A DNA stretch of 37,518 nucleotides from Pacificibacter marinus (GCF_018860665.1 NZ_JAHKPK010000025.1:1-37518); one strand, 5' to 3'; positions 1 to 7,218 are shown, counted from the stretch's first letter. Made by a program: numbers and translations. Notes: generated by a model from the sequence alone, not told the origin.

Positions 1-658
1 CAGTCTGAGCGGACTGCCCCTCACCGGCCATGCGCGCTTGCCACCACCGCTTGAATTTGCGTGCCTCTGCGCCACCGACATCAACCACGTTCAGGTCCTC
101 GCCAAGAGCCGCAATCAAATTGTTGACAGACCGCAGGCGAGGCGAGCGCCACAAGCGCATTTGTTCGCTGTTTTTGAAGCGATTGTCATGGGCCGCAAGC
201 GTTTCGACATGGCCGACAAGGTCTGACAGCCGCAATTGCGGTGCCTCAACCACCCCCAACAGAGCCGATGCGATCACCTCGTCAGGCACTCCATCTGCAG
301 TCTGCGTCGCTTCAACGCGCCGCAAAACCTCATCCAACGGTGCCTGTGTAACGCTATCAATTGATAAAAATTGAAACCCACGCAGAGCTGCCAACTGTTG
401 CGCTGCGCGAAACTTTTCTGCCGCATCGCCATCCCGCCCAGCGAGACACGCTTCCCAGCCTTCGATATACGACAGCCAGACCCCAGCCATTTTTTGCACC
501 GCAACACCATAGGAATCGGTTTTGAGGCTATGCCAAACAACAGGCCGCGGCTCGACTGACGCATACCGTTTTGGGACACGTCGTTTTAAATACCAAATCG
601 TTCCACGCAGGACAGGTTTTGACAGACTGGCGCCCCCAACATTCGCTTTATGTAGCAA
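1..658 (-). CDS. Site-specific tyrosine integrase, N-terminal part (runs off the left edge)
   Basis: About 219 codons read without a stop from a TTG at 658 to the window edge. The start of the protein has the sequence TIWYLKRRVPKRYASVEPR, followed by VWHSLKTD. This is the usual opening of rhodobacteral prophage or island integrases (a DUF6538-like arm-binding domain). Next come a helical stretch and a SAM-like core-binding region (LSDLVGHVETLAAHDNRFKN, then KFKRWWQ). The catalytic domain would lie outside the window. The start is uncertain: the frame is open back to a TAA near 745, TTG at 670 and GTG at 706 are alternatives, and none has a clear ribosome-binding site. The gene points away from the tRNA-type attachment core at 760-773, as expected if it belongs to another element inserted at the same tRNA. 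Integrase identity is inferred from motif resemblance. Confidence 0.82.
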   Translation of the reverse strand, partial: MLHKANVGGASLSKPVLRGTIWYLKRRVPKRYASVEPRPVVWHSLKTDSYGVAVQKMAGVWLSYIEGWEACLAGRDGDAAEKFRAAQQLAALRGFQFLSIDSVTQAPLDEVLRRVEATQTADGVPDEVIASALLGVVEAPQLRLSDLVGHVETLAAHDNRFKNSEQMRLWRSPRLRSVNNLIAALGEDLNVVDVGGAEARKFKRWWQARMAGEGQSAQT

Positions 659-759
659 AATGGGGTGCAAATCAAGGGAGGTAAGATCGGCACCATCGAC
701 GACCACAGCGTTAAGCCATTGATTTCGCGCGAAAATAAAAAATTACGCGTGAAATATAA

Positions 760-773
760 TGGCGGAGGAACAG
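760..773. repeat. Left attachment core: displaced copy of tRNA-Ser 3' end
   Basis: The 14 bases TGGCGGAGGAACAG are identical to the last 14 bases of the tRNA-Ser(UGA) gene at 5928-5941, read on the plus strand and including the encoded CCA. A direct copy of a tRNA 3' end facing an integrase gene is the expected footprint of integrase-mediated insertion. Identity ends after base 773. Shortly downstream, GGTTTGAATCCCTA resembles a tRNA T-arm in the opposite orientation, which may be chance. Confidence 0.8.
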
Positions 774-882
774 TCCGCAGGTTTGAATCCCTATACATAC
801 CCAAAAGACCCCAAAACTGTTTATTTTCAAGGCATTTAGGCACCACATGGGCTTGTAAGGTCTCATGTATTCCCATAAAATA

Positions 883-902
883 TGTGGGGCAGAATGTGGG
901 GC
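883..902 (+). promoter_or_regulatory. Paired TGTGGGGC boxes, left end (probable integrase arm sites)
   Basis: TGTGGGGC occurs at 883-890 and again at 895-902, a 12-bp period. The same octamer pair with the same period and orientation lies at the other end of the element (5852-5871). The second box ends 4 bases before the preferred integrase start at 907, so its GGGG may also act as the ribosome-binding site. Integrase binding here could then repress its own expression. The site role is inferred from symmetry and position. Confidence 0.6.
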
Positions 903-906
903 TAAC

Positions 907-2112
907 ATGTCAGAAAACTCAATTCCTGAAGGCAAGAAAACCAAGAAACCGCTCACAGCGGCCTTTGTGCGCACTGTCAAAGAAGCGGGGCGATATGGGG
1001 ATGGAAACGGCTTAATTTTGAGAGTCGAACCCTCTGGCTCTAAACGCTGGATTCAGCGCATCGTCATTCGGGGCAAACGCACCGACATTGGCCTAGGGTC
1101 TGCATCCCTTGTGACGCTCGCACAGGCTCGCGAGCTTGCACACAACAATCGCAAACTGGCCCGCGCAGGTGGTGACCCGCTTGCAGTCAAGCGCAGAGCC
1201 AAAGCTGTCATGACCTTTGAAGAAGCTGCGCGCGAAGTCCACCGCATCAATTTGCCAACTTGGCGCAACGCCAAACACGGCGCGCAATTCATATCGACGC
1301 TGCAAACCTATGCTTTCCCCCGCCTTGGCTCTACGAAGGTGTCAGAAATCACCACCGCCGATGTACTGGCCGTGCTGCAACCCATTTGGTTGAAAAAACC
1401 TGAAACTGCGCGCCGCGTTCGTCAACGCATTGGGACCGTGCTTAAATGGGCCATAGCGCAAGGATGGCGACAAGATGATCCAACTTTGGTCATCACTCAA
1501 GCCCTGCCCAAACAGGACCGTACTGTTAAGCATCGCGTCTCAATGCCCTATGGTGACGTTGCCGCCTTTTTGGAGGTGATGAAAAACAGCGGCGCGGGAC
1601 GCACAACCAAGCTGGCCCTTGAGTTTCTAATCCTCACAGCCACCCGATCAGGTGAGACGCGCAACGCCGTTTGGTCTGAAATTGATTTGAACACTGCAAC
1701 GTGGACCATTCCCGCCCAGCGCATGAAAGCCAAGAAAGAACATCGCATTCCATTATCAAACCGTGCGCTTGAGATATTGGCAGAGGCAAAGGCACTCAAT
1801 GACGGGTCCGACCTGATCTTTGCAGGTACGCGCTATGGCAAACCTCTTTCCGACATGACGCTATCGAAATTGGTCAAAGAGAACGGCTTTGCCGCTGACA
1901 TTCATGGTTTCCGCACATCGTTCAAGACATGGACCCAAGAGCGCACGACCACCGCACGCGAAGTGTCAGAGGCCGCACTGGCCCACACCATCCAGAACAA
2001 AGCCGAAGCAGCCTATGCGCGGTCTGATCTATTTGAAAAGCGGCGCGGACTTATGGACCTCTGGCAGAATCACCTCTGTGCAAAAACGGCACAAATCCAT
2101 CAAATCGGATAA
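907..2112 (+). CDS. Tyrosine integrase, DUF4102/P4-like family
   Basis: The 401-aa protein has the family's usual length. Residues about 10-95 match the N-terminal DUF4102 arm-binding domain (the sequence GNGLILRVEPSGSKRW, then a GLGSASLVTLAQARE turn). A core-binding region follows to about 210, then the catalytic domain. The catalytic residues are visible: R247 in TATRSGE, H333 and R336 in HGFR, H360, and the nucleophile Y370 in AAYARSD. It would excise and integrate the 760-5941 element at tRNA-Ser. The frame is open back to an ATG at 865, but those extra 14 codons are mostly the translated TGTGGGGC repeats (CGAECGA), so the ATG at 907 is preferred. The gene is intact. Confidence 0.93.
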   Translation: MSENSIPEGKKTKKPLTAAFVRTVKEAGRYGDGNGLILRVEPSGSKRWIQRIVIRGKRTDIGLGSASLVTLAQARELAHNNRKLARAGGDPLAVKRRAKAVMTFEEAAREVHRINLPTWRNAKHGAQFISTLQTYAFPRLGSTKVSEITTADVLAVLQPIWLKKPETARRVRQRIGTVLKWAIAQGWRQDDPTLVITQALPKQDRTVKHRVSMPYGDVAAFLEVMKNSGAGRTTKLALEFLILTATRSGETRNAVWSEIDLNTATWTIPAQRMKAKKEHRIPLSNRALEILAEAKALNDGSDLIFAGTRYGKPLSDMTLSKLVKENGFAADIHGFRTSFKTWTQERTTTAREVSEAALAHTIQNKAEAAYARSDLFEKRRGLMDLWQNHLCAKTAQIHQIG

Positions 2113-2304
2113 TTCCTTTCCAGAAAACGCCATTTTAATGCCGAGTCTCCAAATTTTTTCTTAAAAAATCACTTCACATTTTTGCCGATAACAGTCGTGA
2201 CTTCCGACTTTGACGCAAACAGCTTTGTGACCAAGAGCGTTGATCAGTATTTTCGGATTAAAAGTGAGAGACTTAACTAAAAGGCCGAACACAAAAATGG
2301 CGAA

Positions 2305-2361
2305 TTACCGATATTAAAGAGACGTCAAAATACCGGTAAAATCCCTGCAACACATCGGTAA
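2305..2361. promoter_or_regulatory. Three CGGTAA-type repeats in the 537-bp control region
   Basis: The region between the integrase (ends 2112) and the AlpA-like gene (2650) is AT-rich and holds no convincing gene. It contains TTACCGAT (2305-2312, inverted), ACCGGTAA (2332-2339) and ATCGGTAA (2354-2361). The last two are 22 bp apart, about two helical turns. They could be operators for the AlpA-like or winged-helix proteins, or iterons of an excised replicating form. Function is inference only. Nothing else recognisable was found in 2113-2649. Confidence 0.35.
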
Positions 2362-2649
2362 AAACTCTCTACAAAACGTGCGTTAATGTCACAAAACATG
2401 TTTCAACTCAGAAGGTTAACTGCTGTGCCGCCGCACTTTTTTGCACTGAAGTACCCAACAACCCCTTTGCACTTTGTGGGACTGCAAGTACAGTTGTCAC
2501 AAGGCTTAAGACAGCCCCAGAAAGAGCACGGGCGCCGAGAATAATCCCAGCGTCCGCACAAATGGAAAAAACTTTCCCGAGTCAATTTCCATGTTCTTTC
2601 TAACATGCCGCAAGCAAAAAAAAAGCGGCAATATTTAGAAAGGTCTTTG

Positions 2650-2829
2650 ATGACTGAACATCTCTTGAGACGCTACGGCGTAGAGCAGATCACAGGCATG
2701 AGCAAAAGCGGGCTTTACCGCGCCATGTCTGAAGGCAACTTCCCCCGTCCCGTTAAAATCGGAAAACGAGCTGTAGCGTGGCGCGCAAGCGACATTGCGC
2801 TTTGGCTTGAATCCCGAACCACGACCTAG
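2650..2829 (+). CDS. AlpA-like transcriptional regulator
   Basis: This 59-aa protein is a compact MerR/excisionase-type helix-turn-helix: a GVEQITGMSKSGLYRAM helix pair, then FPRPVKIGKRAVAW and SDIALWL, the standard AlpA pattern. AlpA proteins activate or control integrase and excision genes of P4-like elements. The ATG at 2650 is chosen because AGAAAGG lies 6 bases upstream; an in-frame ATG at 2605 would add a lysine-rich tail without a clear site. It begins a run of five same-strand genes ending at 4326, all overlapping or closely spaced, so they are probably co-transcribed. Confidence 0.85.
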   Translation: MTEHLLRRYGVEQITGMSKSGLYRAMSEGNFPRPVKIGKRAVAWRASDIALWLESRTTT

Positions 2830-2842
2830 GGGATCAACCGAC

Positions 2843-3163
2843 ATGACAATTTTTGAACACACCGCTTGGGCGGAACGGCGGAGCTATGTCATCACCAATG
2901 CAGGCTGCGCCCCCTTCACAGTACAAGCCAAAGGCCGCACAGCGTGGCTTTTGGATATTTTACGGCTCACCAAAGGCAAAGGCGTCACCACGGCGGAACT
3001 CCCCGCTGGCATCCGCTTTTCGTCGGCGCTGCACCTCTTGCGCAAAAAGGGCGTGATGATCGAAACCGTCATGGAACCGCATGAGGGCAAATATGCAGGG
3101 AACCATGGACGCTATTTCTTGGTGAGCAAGGTTCACCCCGTGTTTGGGGAGGCTTCGCAATGA
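2843..3163 (+). CDS. Small winged-helix domain protein
   Basis: The protein has 106 aa. Residues about 30-100 read as a winged helix: WLLDILRLTKGKGVTTAELP, then SSALHLLRKKGVMIET, then a basic wing ending GNHGRYFLVSKV. Similar small winged-helix proteins are common in rhodobacteral islands, with no fixed function. The start is the ATG at 2843, after the AlpA stop. The frame extends back to 2795 only by overlapping alpA. It overlaps the next gene by 4 bases (ATGA). A role in regulating or copying the element is inferred from context. Confidence 0.7.
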   Translation: MTIFEHTAWAERRSYVITNAGCAPFTVQAKGRTAWLLDILRLTKGKGVTTAELPAGIRFSSALHLLRKKGVMIETVMEPHEGKYAGNHGRYFLVSKVHPVFGEASQ

Positions 3164-3429
3164 CTGTTATACCATCACATAAAGAAACGGGCGACCAATA
3201 CGCGCGCGTGGTAGCCCTTGGCGTAGTTACCCGCGTCATCGTTTGCCGTCACGACCAGCAATGGATCATCCAGCGCAAGAAAGGCGGGACACAACCGCGC
3301 TGGCTGTCTTTGGGGTACTGCTTATCCAAAGATACTGTTTTGCGACTGTGGGCGGGTCTAGGTGAAGCGCCTTGCCCTGCCCTTACCGCTTTACCTGATC
3401 GCAAGAAGGGGCCGAACCATGGGGCGTAA
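3160..3429 (+). CDS. Hypothetical protein of the island
   Basis: The 89-aa protein is not recognised. It has a beta-rich N-terminal half (ARVVALGVVTRVIVCRHDQQW), then a basic segment with QRKKGG and a PRWLSLGYC stretch. It starts with ATG overlapping the previous stop by 4 bases, and its end overlaps the next gene, so it is embedded in a translationally coupled run. This tight packing, rather than any domain, is the reason to call it real. Confidence 0.6.
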   Translation: MTVIPSHKETGDQYARVVALGVVTRVIVCRHDQQWIIQRKKGGTQPRWLSLGYCLSKDTVLRLWAGLGEAPCPALTALPDRKKGPNHGA

Positions 3430-3955
3430 ACCGTACAAGCACGGCAAGCGGCGCAACAAGGAGCGCTTCCTAATGCTCTATGAGTGGATGACAGAAAGCC
3501 CAGCATGGCGGGATATGTCGCCCACGGCGCGCAGTCTCTACTGTGAAATGAAAACACGCTTCAACGGCTCCAACAATGGCAAGATAACTTTGAGCCACCG
3601 CGAAGCCGCTGAGCGCCTCAATCTCAACCGCAACACGATGGGGCGTTACTTTGCAGAGCTTGAAGAACACCAGTTCATTCGCGCAGCCCAGAGGCATCAC
3701 CTTGGACCAAGCGGCGTAGGGCAAACAACCCGATGGATTTTAGAAGAAGAAGAACTGCACGGGCAAAAAGCAACAAAGGCGTTCATGTCTTGGAGGAAAG
3801 GTTTTCCTGAAGCCACGAAACAAAAGCCCCGCCCAAAACCCAAGCCACCGCGTCCTAGAATAGAGGACACAGCACCTCCCAACGCCTCACCGCATTGCCC
3901 AGCCGTCATAGAATTCGGGACGTATCTGGCAAAACCCAGAAAGGCGGCGTCATGA
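3419..3955 (+). CDS. Helix-turn-helix protein, possible replication-type factor
   Basis: The protein has 178 aa. A basic N-terminus (MGRKPYKHGKRRNKERF) leads into a winged-helix-like domain at about 20-100: SPAWRDMSPTARSLYCEM, then ITLSHREAAERLNLNRNTM and FAELEEHQFI. The same layout is found in plasmid and phage replication or partition regulators. A proline/lysine-rich linker (PRPKPKPPRPRI, about 136-148) follows. The ATG at 3419 overlaps the previous gene; the longer frame from 3362 lies entirely inside that gene and is rejected. The stop overlaps the next start (ATGA). Confidence 0.65.
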   Translation: MGRKPYKHGKRRNKERFLMLYEWMTESPAWRDMSPTARSLYCEMKTRFNGSNNGKITLSHREAAERLNLNRNTMGRYFAELEEHQFIRAAQRHHLGPSGVGQTTRWILEEEELHGQKATKAFMSWRKGFPEATKQKPRPKPKPPRPRIEDTAPPNASPHCPAVIEFGTYLAKPRKAAS

Positions 3956-4326
3956 TATTTGGGACAGTATCAGAATACACCATAGGGGCTGTGTCACCAT
4001 TGCAGATGTTTTGGTTTGCAGACGTTTGCCTGCCAAACTTTAGCTGGGCAATCTGGGCAGCTTACGGGTTTGGTCATATTGCGCTGGGCGTAGGCATCAA
4101 GTGGATTGGCTTTTTCAAGGGATGGTGGCTGTTCCTTTGGGCCGCATCCCGCGCCCTGATCGCCAAAGAGATATTGCTGGATCAACACACCTGCGCTGAT
4201 CCCGCTATACCGATTTGGTTAGACAGCATCGCAGACATGGGGTTCGTATTTTTGGGCTTTGCTGTGGCGAGTTACCTTTGGGGAATCTTAGGCTGGCGAC
4301 ACCCGAACACTGACCTCAAACCTTAA
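3952..4326 (+). CDS. Small membrane protein of unknown function
   Basis: The 124-aa protein has about three hydrophobic segments: around residues 20-50 (ending GFGHIALGVGIKWIGFF), 53-70 (WWLFLWAASRALIA) and 90-115 (DSIADMGFVFLGFAVASYLW). It has no recognised domain. The ATG at 3952 shares bases with the stop of the previous gene, so translation is probably coupled. It is the last gene of the run and is followed by a strong hairpin. In satellites and defence islands such small membrane proteins are sometimes effectors or superinfection factors; nothing in the sequence proves this here. Confidence 0.65.
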   Translation: MIFGTVSEYTIGAVSPLQMFWFADVCLPNFSWAIWAAYGFGHIALGVGIKWIGFFKGWWLFLWAASRALIAKEILLDQHTCADPAIPIWLDSIADMGFVFLGFAVASYLWGILGWRHPNTDLKP

Positions 4327-4339
4327 CATTTCTCAACAT

Positions 4340-4367
4340 GCTGGGCGGGGAACTAAAACCGCCCAGC
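4340..4367. terminator. Bidirectional terminator between convergent island genes
   Basis: GCTGGGCGG (4340-4348) and CCGCCCAGC (4359-4367) form a perfect 9-bp stem with a 10-base loop, between the plus-strand membrane protein and the minus-strand nuclease-like gene. The flanks are A/T-rich on both sides without a long uninterrupted T-run. Confidence 0.7.
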
Positions 4368-4398
4368 TTGCAAAAACTTATTAAAAAGCTGGGAAAGC

Positions 4399-5757
4399 CT
4401 ATGGCTCAAAGCCCTCAGAATCTTCTTCTAAAGCCTCGGTAGAAACATCTTCGCTATCATCGCGCCCTTGTTTGATCTGAGGAGCCTTGCGTTGCCAAGC
4501 AGAAATGTTTGAACCGAAGTCGCCATAAAACTTAGGAACCAAAACTTCCAACTCAGCGATAAAGTTAGTTTGCTGGGTAAATTTGGCCCCAAGCCGTTCA
4601 GACACAAAGAGATGAAAGCCATGGGGAACAAGGTGTTCTTTGCCCTCACTTGCCAAGTCGGGGTCATTGCGCAAGTCTTGAAATGCGTGCTGTGTTGCCT
4701 CGCTTGCACCGGGCCAAAGCAGTCGCAAAAACAAACCGTCAACACTTTCAGCTTTGACTTGGCGCAACAACCAATTCACTCGCGCCTTTGTGGTTTTTTT
4801 ATCTTCAGGCGCGCGCAAGGTCATCCCAACGTCGATACTACGGCGCGGAATGTCAGCGACAACATCAATTGTTGCAGCGGCATCAGGCACGCTCAGCGAA
4901 CACTTCAAGCAATGAGCATCGCGCAAATCTTGCAATTCGTCCTTTTGACGATTGGCAGGGTCAGCGGCGTGTTTTCGTGGAAGGCGCTCAGACACATTCG
5001 CCCCCGTCATACGGCTTAAAATAAGCGATAGGTCACGCGTTTCTTGATGCCACGCCTGCAAAACAGGCAGAACCAAAGGTGAGCGTGCTGGAATGCTACC
5101 TCCACTTGAAACGAGTTTATTCAACTCTGCCCATTCGCGCGGCATTCTATCAAAGCCCTTAACCCCCGCGCTTTCGTGGGTTAGAAATCTTCGCAATTCA
5201 TTCAGCAATATTTTCTGATCGGTATCTGCAACCCCCTCGCTAGACAAAAGCAAATCTGCAATCGTCAAAATATGCATCCATGACCAGTGATAAACTGGTA
5301 TTTTCGAGCGGCTTTTTCGAACATCATCTAGCGGGTGAACCATTGGGCTAGTGGCGAACTGATTTGAAATAGAAATCACACAATCCGCGCCGTTCTCTTT
5401 TGCCAAGGCACGATATCGCTCTAATTGGCTTGCATCCAAATCATTGTTGCCGACCTTCGCTTCGATCAAGGCCACCCATTCACGACTGCCTGTCTTTAGG
5501 GTTATCAATCCATCTGGGCGGTCATTGACTGACCCACTTTGTTTTTCAAAACAAACTTCGGTGTATGTTGCGACCTTAGTCCTCTTCCCAAGCTTTTGCC
5601 CAACACTAGACAGCAATTCTGAGCCAAACTCTTCGACCTTAGATACACAGGCCAACACAATAGACGTTGTTCGCCCTTCTTTTGATGTCGTCGAGAGAAC
5701 GGGAAACAGGCGCGCCGCTTCACCTTGCTTAAGATACTCAGGTAATTGTTCGGACAT
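4399..5757 (-). CDS. PD-(D/E)XK nuclease-like protein, island cargo
   Basis: The protein has 452 aa and no named family that I can assign. The N-terminal 140 residues carry a PD-(D/E)XK pattern: E67 (TYTEV), D82 (RPDGLI), E99-A-K101 (ALIEAK) and a downstream Q111LERY, like the QxxxY motif of RecB-type nucleases. The remaining 300 residues have no obvious motif, include a short beta-rich module around 290-330, and end in an acidic tail (DDSEDVSTEALEEDSEGFE). ATG at 5757 follows GAGGTGGGG. It is the only gene on this strand in the element, lies at the tRNA end and does not overlap the replication-like run, which is the usual cargo position in small integrative elements. Nuclease activity and a defence role are inference. 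Confidence 0.8.
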   Translation of the reverse strand: MSEQLPEYLKQGEAARLFPVLSTTSKEGRTTSIVLACVSKVEEFGSELLSSVGQKLGKRTKVATYTEVCFEKQSGSVNDRPDGLITLKTGSREWVALIEAKVGNNDLDASQLERYRALAKENGADCVISISNQFATSPMVHPLDDVRKSRSKIPVYHWSWMHILTIADLLLSSEGVADTDQKILLNELRRFLTHESAGVKGFDRMPREWAELNKLVSSGGSIPARSPLVLPVLQAWHQETRDLSLILSRMTGANVSERLPRKHAADPANRQKDELQDLRDAHCLKCSLSVPDAAATIDVVADIPRRSIDVGMTLRAPEDKKTTKARVNWLLRQVKAESVDGLFLRLLWPGASEATQHAFQDLRNDPDLASEGKEHLVPHGFHLFVSERLGAKFTQQTNFIAELEVLVPKFYGDFGSNISAWQRKAPQIKQGRDDSEDVSTEALEEDSEGFEP

Positions 5758-5851
5758 GTCCCCACCTCAAAAATTATTAAAATACTGAGGTATGAAAGCC
5801 CAATGCAGAACCCTACGTCAACAATAAGAGAGGCGATGACTATGATTTAGC

Positions 5852-5871
5852 TGTGGGGCAATATGTGGGGC
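5852..5871 (+). promoter_or_regulatory. Paired TGTGGGGC boxes, right end (probable integrase arm sites)
   Basis: TGTGGGGC at 5852-5859 and 5864-5871 repeats the left-end pair exactly, with the same octamer, 12-bp period and strand. It lies 57 bp inside the right attachment core. Two identical pairs at opposite ends of one element are unlikely by chance. Integrase arm-type sites are the simplest explanation. Confidence 0.6.
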
Positions 5872-5927
5872 AAAAAACGACACACCTACCCTAAATATTT
5901 GATTTAATGCAAAAATTTAGGGTGATG

Positions 5928-5941
5928 TGGCGGAGGAACAG
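5928..5941. repeat. Right attachment core within tRNA-Ser 3' end
   Basis: These 14 bases are the 3' end of the intact tRNA-Ser gene and equal 760-773. Insertion kept the tRNA functional, because the element supplies or preserves the same bases including the CCA. Confidence 0.8.
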
Positions 5942-6017
5942 GGATTCGAACCCTGGGAGGACTTTCACCCTCGTCGGTTTTCAAGACCGGTGCATTCGAC
6001 CACTCTGCCACTCCTCC
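5928..6017 (-). tRNA. tRNA-Ser (anticodon UGA)
   Basis: Read on the minus strand, the gene begins GGAGGAGTGGCAGAGTGG and ends TTCCTCC-G-CCA, giving a 7-bp acceptor stem with one G-U pair. The anticodon loop CTTGAAA carries TGA. A long variable arm (GAGGGTGAAAGTCCTC) marks a type II tRNA, as expected for serine. The T-loop GGTTCGAATCC is standard. The gene is 90 nt with CCA encoded. It reads UCA (and, by wobble, UCG) codons and is the insertion target of the adjacent element. Confidence 0.97.
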
Positions 6018-6300
6018 GACGCGCTCTCTCTAGCGCCCTCTTTTCGATTCTAAAAGACATGTAACGAAAAAAAATCAAAACAATTTCGCTTAGCACAAAT
6101 TTTCCAATCCTATGCGGGTGTTGCAAGCTGGAAAACATGCCGTTTTTTGCCCATTGCCACATGCAGGGCTTTCCAGCGCAAGGGCAAGCCGCTAGACTGC
6201 AAAAAAATAAAACCGCATCAATGCCCAAAGTGGCAAAGCGGCCTAGGCAGAGCAGATCATTCGCGGATAAAACGCGGCACAAGTTCAAGGGGCATAGAGC

Positions 6301-7218
6301 ATGCAATCGACGGGCACTCACACATCAATCCATCGCCTAAAACCGCAGATCAAAAGCCGCCTCGTCATGCGCGCGATGTTGATGCTGACCAGTGCAACAT
6401 TTTTGGTGGCCTGCGATGACGGGCAAGGTGTCAACCTCTTTCAGAAAAAGCCGAGTGTTTCGGCAGACGGCACGGTACAGCAGCAAACATCGACCAAAAT
6501 CGTTGAGCGCGACATCGAAGCACCGGATGTGTTTCAAGTCACAGCCAGCGGGCTTTGGGATGGCCGGCCCTCTTTGGGCGGCGTTTGGGTCGCGCATTCT
6601 GATGTCACAGACCCAGAGCGCGTCATCATCCGAAATTCTAAAAACGGCAAGTTCGTGATCGGTGCCTTGTTCAAACGCGAACGCAGCACGCCCGGCCCTG
6701 AAATTCAAGTCTCCTCGGATGCCGCCGAAGCCTTGGGCCTTTTGGCTGGCAGCCCCGCTGAGTTGAACATCACCGCATTGCGCCGCGAAGAGGTCCCCGT
6801 TGCGACAGCCCCCGAACAGGTAGAGACACTCGCCCCCGCAGAAACGATCGAGGCCGCCCCACTTGATCCCATCGCTGACGCAGCTGCCACATTGGATGCG
6901 ATTGCCCCTGCAGCATCCAGCGCACCGACTGCCAAACCCGTCGCGCCCCCCAAGACGACAGCCCCGAAGGCTGCGGCGGCAAATCTGAGCAAGCCGTTCA
7001 TCCAAATCGGAATTTTTTCGGTCAAAGACAACGCAGACCGCACGGTAGCAATGCTTGGGTCGCAAGGTCTTGTCGCGATCGTGAAAGACGGTGAAACGTC
7101 GGGCAAGGCGTTTTGGCGCGTGGTCGTCGGACCTGCCTCCAATGCAAATGAACGCAAAGATCTTCTCGCAAAAGTGAAGTCAGCGGGCTTCACTGATGCG
7201 TATTTTGTGACACATTAA
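6301..7218 (+). CDS. SPOR-domain lipoprotein
   Basis: The protein has 305 aa. A long basic N-region and a hydrophobic stretch end in the lipobox LVAC with Cys38, followed by DD. The middle region holds a folded part, then a low-complexity Ala/Pro/Thr linker (about 165-225). Residues about 230-305 form a SPOR domain (FIQIGIFSVKDNADRTVAML, then FWRVVVGP). SPOR domains bind septal, denuded peptidoglycan, so a role in division or cell-wall remodelling is likely. The ATG at 6301 has AAGGGG upstream; 6367 is an alternative with no visible site. It precedes a DD-carboxypeptidase. The 283-base gap between tRNA-Ser and this gene shows no further gene and presumably holds both promoters. Confidence 0.88.
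   Translation: MQSTGTHTSIHRLKPQIKSRLVMRAMLMLTSATFLVACDDGQGVNLFQKKPSVSADGTVQQQTSTKIVERDIEAPDVFQVTASGLWDGRPSLGGVWVAHSDVTDPERVIIRNSKNGKFVIGALFKRERSTPGPEIQVSSDAAEALGLLAGSPAELNITALRREEVPVATAPEQVETLAPAETIEAAPLDPIADAAATLDAIAPAASSAPTAKPVAPPKTTAPKAAAANLSKPFIQIGIFSVKDNADRTVAMLGSQGLVAIVKDGETSGKAFWRVVVGPASNANERKDLLAKVKSAGFTDAYFVTH

Larger units (their letters stand above)
760..5941. mobile_element. Integrative element in tRNA-Ser, satellite-like, about 5.2 kb
   Basis: The element is delimited by 14-bp direct repeats, one of which is the 3' end of an intact tRNA-Ser gene. Content in order: DUF4102-type integrase, an AT-rich control region with short repeats, an AlpA-like regulator, four small overlapping genes and a convergent nuclease-like cargo gene. 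Inside each end is a pair of TGTGGGGC boxes with 12-bp spacing, probably integrase arm sites. No capsid, portal, tail, lysis or conjugation gene is visible, so it cannot be a complete phage or a self-transmissible ICE. Phage satellite, mobilisable island or degraded prophage remain possible. The integrase frame is intact, so the element may still be mobile. Confidence 0.78.

Noticed and set aside
780-796. GGTTTGAATCCCTA resembling a tRNA T-arm after the left attachment core
   Set aside because: It has only a partial T-stem and no other tRNA parts, so it is not a tRNA gene; possibly a remnant or chance.
2153-2169. ATTTTTT-CTT-AAAAAAT inverted repeat after the integrase
   Set aside because: The stem is A/T only and too weak to call a terminator.
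2403-2606. A 67-aa minus-strand open frame in the control region
   Set aside because: Odd composition with many Cys and Trp, no ribosome-binding site, and it overlaps the AlpA control region; probably not coding.
6337-7065. A long minus-strand open frame (242 codons) opposite the SPOR gene
   Set aside because: It lies wholly within the SPOR lipoprotein gene, which has clear domains. The frame has no recognisable domain and is a GC-bias shadow.
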